A DNA stretch of 64,000 nucleotides from Ceratodon purpureus (Eukaryota; Streptophyta; Bryopsida; Pseudoditrichales; Ditrichaceae): positions 36,953,918 to 37,017,917 of the forward strand of contig CM026426.1 of NCBI GenBank assembly GCA_014871385.1. The letters are read 5' to 3'. A program made the position numbers and the translations under genes. Shown here piece by piece: positions 47,899 through 59,961 of this stretch. A model generated the notes under the pieces. The model did no database searches, was not told the origin of the DNA, and worked only from the letters and a program-made list of their open reading frames with translations. Each line of letters opens with the position of its first letter. Within the stretch, counting starts at the first letter, position 1.

Positions 47899-49015
47899 AC
47901 CGCATTATTGAGGAGGTTCCAAAGTTTAATTTGGTTTTCAGTGTTCTCTAGCTTCATCCCACAGACGGCAATGGTGAGCAATTGCTGGAGATTATGATCA
48001 TACACGTGCTCTGCCATCGTTGTCCAATGATGAATTCGTTTTACGTGGTCAAACATTACGAAAGAATCTGGCAAATCCCCTGATGTCGTTCGCTTTACGA
48101 GATCCACCCCGCTTCCATTACCAGTAGTCGACATCTTAAAAACAAATTTGATGCCTTCATCGGACTGATCATAGAAATGACTCTCCTGTATGAAGCAGTA
48201 CCTGGAGTATCGCTTCAATGCTAAGATGCAGCGCTCTTGGTCTGACCTGAACTTAGTGACTACATACTTCACTCGAGTTTTGTCATGGTAAGGCGGTGCA
48301 TCCTCTAGAATGCGGACGAGGTCCTCTTCGTTCAGCATCTCCCTCTCTTTGACTGTTGTGCTTTGCATAATCAAATCAAAGAAGTTCTTGTGCGCACATC
48401 GGAATCCTATCCACCCCGGTGGGGCCAATAGCCAGGGTTGGTCATCCAGGAACTTGTGGATTGTATCCGTCATGTTGACATACGCACCACGACTTCGCCC
48501 TGCATCTGATGGATGAGAGTGTGTTCCGGCGTGCACAACCGCTCGCGTTAGAAATTCTGAATCATGGCTAATAATCCAAAGCACAGCACTGCACTGATGA
48601 AGGTTATAAGGTGTATGATGACAGAAGGAACATCTCCAGTCGCTATCTATCGGCGTTTTCCTAGGGGTTACCCTTGTGTGACATCGGCCATCCCAATATA
48701 GTGTGTTTGGACCATCATGGAGATCGATATGAGGGCAATCAATGTTTCTACACTCAAAAGCTCCAGCACACAAGCTCTTTCGAACACGCAGCCCTGCATC
48801 CTTAAGGCGGGCTGAATTGTAGCTGTTTGATTTTATCCAAGGATGCCCATGGAAAGATATATCAGTCGTTATGTAATCATCATCTGAAACTGGAGGAACT
48901 TCGTAAAGCTGATTACCGTCATATTCCCTTGGCAAATATCTACACTTGGTGTGCGGGAAATCTATAAGCGGGAGACTAGCGAGCTCACCCGTGCAACCCT
49001 TGCTAGGCAGATCCA

Positions 49016-49621
49016 TTAAGTTGGCATTATGGAGAACGCCCCGGGGAACGGGGAGTCGTCGTCCTCAGCTACGGTTGCCCTTGGCCTTGGCGGAGAGCAC
49101 GCTGTCATATAAGTTTCAGCGAGGGGGTCATCCTTCGAGTCCGCTCTCACCGATTCCAGTGGACTCTGACCGCACGGGGGACTTTGTAATCGAGTGGCTG
49201 CTGTCGGACTTTGCCTTGGAGTTGTGACATCAGGTGAACCGGGAGCATGGTCGACCTCTGGGTTCTGAATATCCAAGGTACCAATTGGCTCCACTGGATA
49301 ATCTTCGAGGCACAGGTTCCGTCTACCTGGCGCATTTGACCTGGGCGATCCAGAGCCTCCTTCAAATTGAGGACTTCCACACGAAAACCCACCCTCGCTG
49401 TATGGACTGTCACACAACGTGTCCTCCAAAAGAATGCAGTCCACGGGCTGGTCATTCCCATTTCTTCCGGGTTGCAATTGCGCATCTTCAAGTATAATCC
49501 CCATCTGTGGATCCCCATGTACAATGTAAATCCCGTCTTCAGTGAAGGGCAACGTGAAAATCTTTTGGCCATTTTTTTCTTCCGACCAGTAACGACCACA
49601 AAGAGCTCCAGTAACATCCAA
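49016..49621 (-). CDS. hypothetical acidic, Pro/Ser-rich ORF upstream of the region B transposase
   Basis: 201 codons, possibly the first exon of the transposase transcript. It begins MDVTGALCGRYWSEEKNGQK and becomes Pro/Ser/Asp-rich. It ends at TAA where the next ORF's ATG overlaps (TAATG at 49014-49018), in another frame. Either splicing joins the two or this is a separate small protein. No domain recognised. Confidence 0.45.
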   Translation of the reverse strand: MDVTGALCGRYWSEEKNGQKIFTLPFTEDGIYIVHGDPQMGIILEDAQLQPGRNGNDQPVDCILLEDTLCDSPYSEGGFSCGSPQFEGGSGSPRSNAPGRRNLCLEDYPVEPIGTLDIQNPEVDHAPGSPDVTTPRQSPTAATRLQSPPCGQSPLESVRADSKDDPLAETYMTACSPPRPRATVAEDDDSPFPGAFSIMPT

Positions 49622-50570
49622 TCTTTTAATATGTATTGTTCCAATCCTTAGGCAGAATGATTGTACTAGACTGAACTCTAAGATTTATACTAAATCACCG
49701 AAACCATAGCAAACAAATCTTGCAGTTCTGCCAGCTAAAGCTAAATCCAACACACGCGGTATGGCTGATGAGGGCTCCATTGTAAGTTGGATCGTATTAT
49801 GATTGGTTCAGTGGAATGAGATTTCCAGACATCGTGTCGTTGCTATTATATATGGGATGATTCAGTCGTTATGAATTCACAACAGACTCATGTATCCAAT
49901 TCTAATCGTTGAGTAAGAAGGGCCGATGGAAACGGTCGAAAATAGAAGTTTACGAGTGCCGCCAATTCAGAAGCGATTTAATGTAACTTTTGGGTTAGGT
50001 GCTGATCCTCGATTAACTTGATAATGGGCCAGTGACTAGTATGCAGAAGGAGCCCATTCAAATCTGTAACGTTGTCAATACGCGTAGTGGCTGCCGTTGC
50101 AAATTACGTAGGATTATTACAGTAGCGCCAACGGCTGTCGCTAATGACCCATATATAGGACAAAGGTCAATCATGCTTATCCACGACTACTCTAGCGCCC
50201 GAAATAGTCGCGGTGGTACTCCTTCTTTAGATCGAGTTTCCAAGGTGGAGGTCGAGGTGTACCACCATGTCGAGGTCGAGGAAGGCAAGGGTTGGAGGAC
50301 TTCTGGATCATATGCTCGCTGGAGAGGCGCCTGAAGGCTTGAACATGACACAAGGCAAGGGGACGCGAGGGCGTACGAGGTCCTGGGAGGACCAGGATGG
50401 AAGGGTTCGGGAGCGCAAGAAACGAAAGATTGAAATCCAGGTACTTAGAGTCGGGTTTCTTGCATGGGCTTGTTGGGTTGATTCGGATTTAGGTCAGATT
50501 GCTTTGTATCTTGTTTGGGTTTCACGGCATTCATCAGCGCGATCAGATTGGTAAGGTAGCCCCCAAGATG
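49622..50570. other. spacer, likely promoter side of the region B transposase
   Basis: No supported gene. Short plus-strand ORFs at 50032-50334 and 50267-50554 lack features. A perfect palindrome follows at 50571. As the 5' flank of the minus-strand transposase this is where its promoter would be, but I see no clear core elements. Confidence 0.4.
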
Positions 50571-50673
50571 TGGCGCCGGCGCCAAGAGCCGTGGGATTTT
50601 GCGGTCTATTGTTTCTTGGGATTTAGAGTACATTGAGTCACGTGATTTTGAGTGTATTGAGTCGCGGGATTTT

Positions 50674-51290
50674 GAGCCCGGGGTTGTGAGTCTAATGAGC
50701 CGCTTGAGTTTCAGTCCAAGTTAGCATCGGAATTTAGAGTTCCAGGGGTTTGCGATACTCGCCCGTACATATGGTTTGACTCGAGAATGCGCTGCTTGAT
50801 CAACCATGCTCGTGCTAGTATTTTGAACCACATAAACACCATATTCGTTATATCGAGACTTTTCAAAGTCTCAATTTAATGCTTGGCTATAGCATTTTCA
50901 TTGATTTCTTGATTGATTCTATATTTGTCAAAAACTTTTTGATTATATATGGGAAGATTATCCTCGAGTCGACGATAATCTATATTTAAAAAGTGAAAAA
51001 AAAGTTCAAATTGTCTAAAAACAATTGCTGAAATTGTAGGCAATAAGTCTCAAAGTTCTAAAATTGTCTCAAAATAACGAATATGGTCATCATAGTAGAT
51101 GGATTGTTGTTTCATGGTAGTTGATAATGATGATGTTGATGCAAATGAGAACATGAAACTTCGAATTGATCCTCGAAGTCCTTGATTCGGGAAGTCCTTG
51201 ATTCGGGTCCTTGAGGCACCAGATTTTGATTGACTGTCAACTTACATCAATTCCTCATGTGAGCTGACGCCGACTCCATCACATACTGGA
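50674..51290 (+). repeat. dispersed repeat R3, copy 1, carrying MITE copy 2
   Basis: GAGTCTAATGAGCCGCTT, TGCGATACTCGCCCGTACAT and GTAGTTGATAATGATGATG match 59283-59610 in the same order. Copy 1 is longer only because the 255-bp MITE sits inside it; copy 2 shows the unfilled site. Both copies contain decayed palindromes (51265 and 59588). Confidence 0.8.
50835..51089 (+). mobile_element. 255-bp MITE, copy 2
   Basis: Same length as copy 1 (2737-2991) and nearly identical, with ends AACACCATATTCG and CGAATATGGTCA. Flanks are ACATA (left) and TCATA (right), a 5-bp duplication with one mismatch. The paralogous locus at about 59418 lacks it. Confidence 0.9.
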
Positions 51291-53604
51291 ATTTGGTGAC
51301 ATCGACTTGAACCCTAACTCTTTTACTTGTAAAACTAGTTTCTGTTCTTGCGGATCCTGTGTATGGATGTGTTAGTCCCTGGATTTTTATGTTCGGTGCA
51401 TTTTAGATTTCCGCCCGCCTCTAGACTTAGATTTTGTCTTTCAGACCCACCTCGAGCCGGCGCCATGTCCAGTGAACAATTTTCACAATTTCATTTTAGA
51501 CATCAAACTTAAACTTTTGCTCTCTGAATCTAACAGCTGAAGCATGTGCTTCCTGCCGAGAATTATTGAGTTCACTGCAAAATTGCGTCGCACCTGGCAC
51601 CGGTGCCATTTCTATCCATTCTCAGTACTTTCTTAGTGTTGCTTTCAGTTATCCCAGTTTTGCTATCTTTTTCAGATGCTTACCTTGTGATTCTGAATCG
51701 AAATTTTACGAACTTGTCCTCTGATCTGCTAAACTTGGTGCTTGTAAGGCCCTAAAAATTCCAAATTCTCCATTTCACTGCACATGTCTGGCTTGCTTAA
51801 GTCGGATTACTCGGTGCCGATAATCCTATTGCTAATAAGATAGTATTTTATGTGTTTCATGAGTCTAAACACCAATATATTGATAGCGTGCCCTAGTCTT
51901 CCCTGATATACTTAAATGAAAACAAATGCTTACAACCGACCTCTCTCCATTGCTATTGGTAACATACTAGGTCTTTTGCATAACCGCCTTCCACCTAGCG
52001 CCGGCGCCATATCCATCTCATGAAATTTTCTAGTCGTTGGATAAGCGAAACGGGAACAGGTTTGCTTGAGAATGCTTCAGATTTTTTGCTTCCGAGATCG
52101 CGTGGCCTCAACTTAAAAGCTTTCCATTACCGTTGCTGTTTTGAATTTTCGGACAGTGCTCTTGGCTGGATTTGTTTTCGCAAAATGGCATCTACAAACT
52201 TTGTCTCGCAGCCAGCTTGTGAGGTGTTTGCGTGAACTTTCTTGTCTTGCTCATCACGTGATTTGACGTCTCAGCTCTTGGAGTTTGGCAATCATTTTAA
52301 GTTTGGTCACATTCAGAGTCTTTTGTTTAACTACCTCCCACCTGGTGCCGGCGTCATATCCATCTCATTGCAAAATTTCTTACTGTAGGGGACTGGTCTG
52401 GTTGAGAATGCTTGAGTTTTTTGCTGCCAACAACACTTGTCCTCTGTAGCTTTCCAATAAACGTTGTGATTTGATCTCTCGGATAGTTTTCTTGAGTGCA
52501 CTTCTTTTTCTTGACTTGCATTTGCTATTGCAGAATGGGATGGGCAGCCTAGGCTTGTGAGGTATTCTTGCTGTACCAATTGATTTATTAATCATGAAGT
52601 ATCCTCTTTAATTTGGGTGATTTGACCAGTATACACAAAGATATGCAATTAGTCAATAATAACGTAGAGTGTAGAAATGAGTGGATTCACTGATACTATT
52701 CTCAGAGCCCATTCAGTAATTCAGCTTCAATGCGTGCCTTAGAAATTATGGACCTAAATATTAAAATTGTTTGGCTATGATCCATTCATAGGCAAGGTAT
52801 GTCTGAGTTAATCAATTAATAAACCCACCCATATAAAATATGATAATGCAAGAGGAGCAGGGTCTACTTGGGACATAAGACGCATGATCTTTATTAGTAT
52901 GTCGTCACGCCTGGTCCTTGAGTCAGAGTCACATGATGAATTATGTGTGAGGGTTCCTATAATAACTTGGAATTTGCAGTGATTGATCTCGATGAGCAGA
53001 TTTGGATGATCAAGTCCACCTAAAGGATAGTTGTACAAGTTGCAGGATACAGTTGACATTTGACATTTGGGGATAGTGTTTCTGCAATTCATGAAAATGT
53101 TGTTGAAATGCAGGTTAACCTTGGGCGCAGGCACGTCGTCCATCGCTGCTTTGAGAGGCCATCATGCATTATATTATTTGCTTCTTTGTTGTGATTTTGA
53201 CCAGAACTACATGTCCAACAGTCCATTCCTTTTCTAGAGCAAATCCTTAGTGCGATTTAGTGTCTGAGACTTTCGAAGTTGTCGGAATATCACTAGCATC
53301 CTTGTTTTGTAATATAATCCGGGTATCCTACTGCTAATTAAACATCATCTCATATGTTTAGATTCATGAGTCTAAGCACTGGGTTCAAGAGTAAAGTACC
53401 ATTTTGCGTTGCATTTTCCTTCGGTCAGGTTTGGACGGCACCGATATGCTAGCAATGTTCAAGTTTCTTTATTTTACAATGTTTTGATGTTTTTGCGATT
53501 CGAATTTCTTCTCCTTAAAATAGAGAATATGTTTCTGACAGTGTTTGGCAGTAGTGTTTCAGTTGCCAATGATTAGTGGGCTTCGTAATTCAAGGTAGTC
53601 ACTT
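51291..53604 (+). repeat. repeat-rich stretch with two R2 copies and four decayed palindromes
   Basis: Repeat R2 recurs here (about 51480-52010 and 52030-52610; shared GAATGCTTGAG/CAGATTTTTTGCT, GAATTTTCGGACAGTGCTCT, CAAATGCTTACAACCGACCT at 51922). Palindrome copies are at 51452, 51595, 51996 and 52343; three of them share the flank CACCT before and CCAT after. From 52.6 to 53.6 kb I see nothing further. No gene is supported. Confidence 0.6.
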
Positions 53605-56600
53605 TTGCCACAAGATATCATATCTCAGATACTGTTTGCTTTTAAGCAGAGTGATACTCGCATCAGCGATGACGCAGATTATGGGGAATCAAAACCAGAA
53701 AACGATGACGACGGTCGAGTCGAGACCACCTCTAGAAAACCCGATGTCAAGCCCACCGTGTCTACATTTGAGCAGTTTCAAGAGGCTTTATGTAGCCAAC
53801 TGAACATTCACAAGCGGCTTGCGGTGAAAAAGGTAAAGCCACTTCGTTTACAAATTCCTCTATGCAGATTGAAGCGGACGACCTGGGTTTGACAAGCATT
53901 GGAGGCAGATGTGCAAATCGTTCATGAAGGTTTTCATATCGGGGATTGGGGTGCCAATTTCTGGGTGACAAGCTGCGGTGATCCCGGTCCCTTCATATTA
54001 AAGGAGCTTTGAGGACGATGAGAGGTGGGAAGCAGTGTCTGCAAAATTCGACAAAGAACTCAGGGATCGATGCGAGAGTGACCCCGAAAATAGACTTATT
54101 TTGGAGAAGATAATAGGCCACTATGTAAATGTATGGGATGGGAACCATAGGGCCTTGGCATGGATGCGGCACATGAGAGAGTGCAATGGAGAGCCGATAA
54201 TGGTGAACTGCTTTGTTCTTAATGATTCTGAAGAGGACCGTGGCTGGATCTCGAATTTCATGCGTGATATTAACGAGTATGTCTTTGACCCATGCTACTC
54301 CAAATTCGTACCGGTTCATCCTATCTGTCCTTCTTTTTTATGCATTGTAAGGTACAAAATTGCGATATGGGAGCTGTAACTTGAAAGTAGTACTCTCATG
54401 GCAACATGGTGCTTCACAATAATCGGATACTGGGGTTCTGGTTTCTGAATGGGTTCTGACTGGTTTTCATTGATGGGAGTGAGTGGGTCATTACTAGTTT
54501 CGAACTCGTCCTTTAGTTGAAACGCTTATTGATTAGAGTCTAGTTTAGAGTCTGGACTGATTTTCCAATTGAGTTCTTTGAGTTTTTTTGTGAGAGCTTG
54601 AGCTTTGGAATGGCTTGCGCTCGAGCTCTTTTTGGCTGGGCGTCATACTTGGCTGCTTTGGAGGGCATTGCGTCCATGAGAGTTTCGATGGGTACTGTTT
54701 TTCAGGACATGGTCACTGTTGTCGTGCATATAGGTTATTTGCACATGGCATTGGAGAGTGGCAAGGCCGGTACTGATGCTCTTTGTAAGCTCTCTTTTGG
54801 AGTGTGGTGGCTATAACTTGCCCATGTTGACGTTCATTCGTGATAAGAATACATGTGAGACTGCAAGTTCTGCGATTGGAACTAATGCTAGATTTTAAAA
54901 TTAGTTCAAGTTCTGAAATAATTAGATGTGCATGCGGACGTCTGCCTGGTTATTCATGCCTGCGGTGTATGGCTGAGCCATCTCAGTCACAATTACTTTG
55001 ATTTCAGTTGGAAAAGGGCAAAATTGCTTTGAGTTTTTTGTGGCCCGCATCGGCATGCATACTTGTGGCATGAGGGTTATATAAAACTGACATAGTATCA
55101 AGATAAGTTTCAAATGTCTGGCCATTGCGATATTAACACTGGGTTATCTGAATTCACAGTGGGACAGTGAACTCAACGGTGAAGAAACAGTTGGCCTACA
55201 CAATTTTTGAAGTAATGCAAATTGCTAGTCGTGAATCCACTGAGTAAAAGGTCTACTTCACAGAGAGTGAGATTGAGCGCATCAAGGATGTTTGCAAGGG
55301 GCGCTGGTATAAGATGACGTGTGATGCTGTATGCAAAGTTTACTTCAAGGTAAGACATGTATTGTTTCTTTTGGTTTTTAGATTCCTGGTCAATCTGACC
55401 AAGGATCACCGAGGCTCGTTAGTGCCTCCCTCGGATTTATGACTTTGATATGATGACAAGTGCGAGGTCTTTCGTTCACTGATGAATATGCAGCTTGTGT
55501 TTTATTCTATTTTCAAGCCAGCTATTTAGGCCTGTTAGGGGGATGTACTGTGAATTCGTGTTCGCTTGAATTGGTAGTAGGGAGAATTGGGGATCTACTT
55601 CTGTCGGATTTAGTCCCTCTTAAGATGATTGATATTGTTGGTGCACTCTAAAGTAACCAATGCTGTCTGCCACAGTCAGAATCCCTGCCCCCTTCTGCCA
55701 ACTCGTTATAGCTGAGGGGGGTTGTTTAATAAACTTACCTTGAGACTAATTTGAGTGGCGGTTTCATTTCAATGCAGCGTGAAATAAGCATGGCGGAACG
55801 AGACTCCGTGAAAAGGCTGCAGAACAAAGTGAACAATCCAACGGCTTTGGCCATTGAGGACGCGAAGCACGCGGGCGCTCAGAAGATACGGAAGGAAAAA
55901 ATGGATTATATGAAAAAAAAATTTAGACTTTGCAACCCCAAATATCACCCGCATTTCATCGAGGAGCTGGTCAGTAACAGTCGCAGTCGATCAAGGGCCA
56001 ATGACAAGAGGATTGGCGCAATGACCGTTGACAACCTTAATATTCTCGTGGGAGCCTAGGGTGTTGACATAAAAAGAGTATTGGAGTTATGGAATTCCAG
56101 CAGTGCCGAGAAGAAGAAGTTCAGATTTCCAGACCGAGACTTCACGAGGGCCGCATTCCAAAAGTGGCTCAATCGGAGAGCCTAGTGGGAGCAGGTAACT
56201 TCTCCACCCTCCATTGGATTGCGAGTCTTATATATGATGAAGTCTTATATATGATGATGTCTTATATATGGATTGCTTTTTCCAATTTCATGGTTTGGTA
56301 TATTACTCTTTGAGGATAGGTCGGAATGTTTTGCATTACATCCCACAGCCATGCAGTCAGCTCAATGTCTTTAGGTACTGTTCCCATGTCTTCAACCCTA
56401 GTGTCTCTGAGCTGTGCTTTCTTTGTTTTGTTTCACGGTTGCATTCGCGGGTTGGTGCGGTCTTCAAGGAACTTCTCGGTAAAACCAAGCTGGAGAAAGG
56501 AATCGGTTTCCTTCGAGGAAAGACTTACACCGCGAAGCTGCGGGAAGACTACTTTGAGGATGTAATAATCTTTGGCTTTGACGAATTCTTCCCAGAGATC

Positions 56601-57869
56601 TTTACAATAGAGGGAGGACCTGTGCGCCACAAGACCTGGGAGGAACAGCCAAAATACGAGTTGGGGGAGAAGGCCGTTAAAAGGTGTGTCATGCGGTTCG
56701 AGCGGTGGCTTTGTGAGCAACTACTGATAAAAGGTGAAACCGGGAATTTAAAGGACTTCCCTATATTTCAGGACTGGCAACGTTGATCCGCCGACGGTTG
56801 CTTCACCCAGTACCAAGTAGATCGTTTTGATCCACCACACTTGAATAGCCTCGGATGGTATATTGAGGACATTGAAGGTGTAACCGAGTGCTACATCGAC
56901 ACCGTGGACAAGAACCTCCGTGATCAGGTGCTTCTGCAGATCTAGGCTACAATGGATGCAACTCTGGCAGAGAAGGCTGCGGTGCTCTCGGAGATACTGC
57001 AGATGGTCAAGTCATAGGTTGAGAGTTCCGTTTGAGATGGGAATGGCGCCCGTGACATGGTATCTCCCACCCCATTGTCTGACCTACTAGGTGCGCTTGA
57101 GGGTAGAGTCAGTTATGTTTACGTCCAGGTCACTAACAATGGGTTGCTGATGGATTATGGCCCCATTCTATTCACTGAGCTATAGGACATTATTGAATCA
57201 TCAAAACGCGGAGATATCTAGCAAAACGATGACGCGATAGATGCGATTAGAGGTGTTGTTGGCGACGTGTCGAAAATGGTGACTTCCAACGAAGACAATG
57301 ATCTCCAGTTTCTACTGGAGACTCAAGGAGAGCCCAAAAAGAGGGAGATTGAGGGTGAGCCAAGACAGGTTCGTGGAGGACCTACATTGCGGCCTGGCAT
57401 TGTCAAGGAGACACAAGAAGAGGAGGGCGGTTTAAACAGTCAAGTGGCACCCCAAAAACGACACCATTCGAAGCCTGCAAGGAAAAATCCCAAAGGTGGC
57501 GAGGATGCAATATCGCTCGTGAGATATATGGCACTCCCAGTCGATGGAGTGGCAGACACAATTAAATTATCCCTAAATCTCGCCTTGGAGTCTCTCCTTG
57601 AGGGCATTGATCGATCCATGTTCAAGACTTTTATGAATTGCATAAAGCATGTGAGTAATTATTGATCTCTGTTTGCATAAAGTTTGTTGACTGTATATGT
57701 ATCCCTTTCTCCTGGGTATGCATGCATGCAGTAGCATGATAAGCCATTCCTTTTTTGCTCTTTACATCATTACCAGACGTCTTCGGGATCAGTATGAGTG
57801 TAGAGCTATACTTCACAAATCCTTGGGCGTCTAGTCTGTGTATTGCTATGTGGCTCCTGACTTTGTATT

Positions 57870-58440
57870 TTCTTAGTGTCGGATAAGCTGAAAACGGACC
57901 GGTTTGCTTGTGATTGCTTGAGTTCTTTGCTTCGAAGAATGCTTGTCCACTGCTTGGTAGCTTTGCATTCCAGTTTTTGTTTAGGACTTTCGGATAGTGT
58001 TCTTTGGTCGCTTTATTTATCGTAACTTGCACTAGGGATGGCCTTAGCAAACTTTCTTAGTGTTGGATTAGCTAAAAGTGGACTTGTCTGCATGAGAATT
58101 CTTGAGTTCCTTGCTGCCGAGTATGCTTGTCATGTATCATGCAGCTTTCCATTATAGTTTCTGTTTTGAACTTTCGGATCGTGTGATTCAGTGGACTTGT
58201 TTTTCTTGTGATGGCTTTTGCAAACTAGGTCCTACAGCCGAGGCTCGTGAGGTATATGCTTGGATTTCGTGACTTGCTTGGATTTAGTTTTGCCTTATTT
58301 TTCAGATGCTTACCATGTGATTCTAAGTGGAGCAATTCCCGAATTGAAGGTCTAATTCCGAACTAGTTCTGTGATTGTTAGACTTGGTGCTTTCCCAAGG
58401 CTCTTGTAGTTTTCGAATTGTTCAAAATACTGCACAAGTC
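57870..58440 (+). repeat. dispersed repeat R2, copies inside an intron
   Basis: Two adjacent R2-like units (CTTAGTGTCGGATAAGCTGA at 57873 and CTTAGTGTTGGATTAGCTAA at 58053) follow the same order as 23615 and 52030. They occupy the intron between the 57.65-kb and 58.94-kb exons of the ParB/methyltransferase gene. Confidence 0.7.
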
Positions 58441-59282
58441 ACATTGCTTTAGATTCTGCTTAGGAAGCAGTCATCAAATATACTTTTGTTCCAGATGGCG
58501 TCGGCGCCATCAGCAAGTCCTTTACTCTTTTTTCCAACTGGTCGACTACTGTTTCTCTACATGATGGCAATGGCATAACACTTTTGGTGTCATGCTTTCC
58601 GAGTATCTGAAACTTGGTGTTACTCATTCATTTTGGATGCAGTGAATTGACTTTCTTCTTTCCCAAATCACACATTCTGTATTTGCTTGCCTGTGCTTTT
58701 GATTTGTTTCAAGGTCTATTTTTCGAGGTGTTATGTTGGGGTTTCTGTGGAGCTTCTCGCGCCTAGTGTGTGAATTTGCAGAGAAATGATTCATTTCTTT
58801 CTCGAACTCATCCATTATATTATCATGGCACTGGCGCCATTTGAACCATGCTTATCATGATCGCTTGATACCTACTCCTCAACTCTCTGCCATATCGTGA
58901 TGTTACTTTCTAACATGGCTTTTGTGTACCTTTCAGATCAACGGTGGCAAGCTCCGGCAGCATGATGGGGTAGCTAGCCGCAACTGCGTCGGTTTGATTA
59001 TTTGCGATACACCGGATAATAACAGGGTGCCTGGTGTCTTGGGAGGAGTTCCAATGTCGAACATGGTGAAGAAGTCATATTTCACATTGCCGAGGCGGTC
59101 CTGTCACACTCCGGATTCCTCCTACTCTTTGTGCCAGCAGAGGAGCTCGATGACCTAAATGCGCTCCATGATTGGGACTGTGTGCGAACGTTTCACGTTG
59201 TGAATCAGAGGCCATTTACTCCAGCCTGGGTAAGATAGTTGTACAAAGTTGCAGAATTTAAAGCCTATTGAGGCGAGGGGGG

Positions 59283-59610
59283 TTTGAGTCTAATGAGCCG
59301 CTTCAGTTTGAGTCCAACGCACATCCTTATTTTGAGTCTGAAGGCTCTGCGATACTCGCCCGTACATATGGTTGGATATTAGAATGCGCTGCTGGATCAA
59401 GGATGCTCATGCTAATAATCTGTCCCATTTCATCTGAGTAGATGGAACCCTATTTCATGGTAGTTGTTAATGATGATGCCGATGCGAGCATGAAACTTTG
59501 AATTAGATGTGTTGGTCCTTGATTCGGATATTTTGTGGCGCCACATCTTGATTGATTGTCGACTCACATCCCTTCCTCATGTGAGGTGACGTCGGCGCCC
59601 TCACATAATG
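59283..59610 (+). repeat. dispersed repeat R3, copy 2 (no MITE)
   Basis: Pairs with 50674-51290 minus the MITE. It lies in the last intron of the ParB/methyltransferase gene and holds a decayed palindrome at 59588 and a half copy GTGGCGCCAC near 59536. Confidence 0.8.
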
Positions 59611-59920
59611 TAAAACGAATATCCATGTGGATTTATCTCAAAGTGTAGGAATTCACGTAACTGATTATGTGATGTGACGTTTTTCAGAAACGGTTGTTCA
59701 AGGCAAAGGTTCTACGAAAAAGGAGCATGAAAAAAGCGTTCCATTTCAATGAAATTGCGACTAAAGTCATGGACTGGAACCCGGACCAATCTGATGTCCT
59801 TTAGAACGTTGTAACCGACGACAACCTTCTGCGAGTGGACGGGGTTGACTCATTCCGGGGATCAAAACAGAAGTCGCCCGCGTTTATGGAGTCTATGGTT
59901 GAAATTTGCACCGAAAGGGG

Positions 59921-59961
59921 AAGCGCGGTGCTTGACTTGAGTAGAAGCGCGGTGCTTGACT
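59921..59961 (+). repeat. 24-bp tandem duplication in methyltransferase motif I
   Basis: AAGCGCGGTGCTTGACT occurs at 59921-59937 and 59945-59961, period 24 bases. It inserts eight codons in frame into the VLD...GxG region that would bind S-adenosylmethionine, and the expected Gly-x-Gly is not visible. Confidence 0.8.

Larger units (their letters stand above)
36464..49016 (-). pseudogene. MULE-type transposase of region B, split by a gypsy insertion
   Basis: The 5' part (49016-47904) has a Cys/His-rich N-terminal domain (ECRNIDCPHIDLHD, CSFCHHTPYNLHQC, AGTHSHP) and the core strand SFVMFDHVKRIHHWTTMAEH with a DH at the first catalytic position. Reading stops at the gypsy insert (37376-47898, duplication ACCGC). 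It resumes at 37370 in the same frame: FKGFMADAAPVNYSADR, where Asp is the likely second catalytic residue, then a helical region rich in Trp and a basic tail to 36464. After removal of the insert one TGA remains (37361-37363), one C-to-T step from CGA. The SWIM exon follows at 35315-34980. The lineage differs from region A's transposase. As it stands the gene cannot give a whole protein. Confidence 0.8.

Noticed and set aside
53993..54319. Minus-strand ORF of 108 codons
   Set aside because: Antisense to the ParB-like exon, which has the recognisable motif.
57040..57055. GGCGCC in GGGAATGGCGCCCGTGAC as a palindrome copy
   Set aside because: It lies in coding sequence, matches only half of the 14-mer, and fits the codons of the exon.
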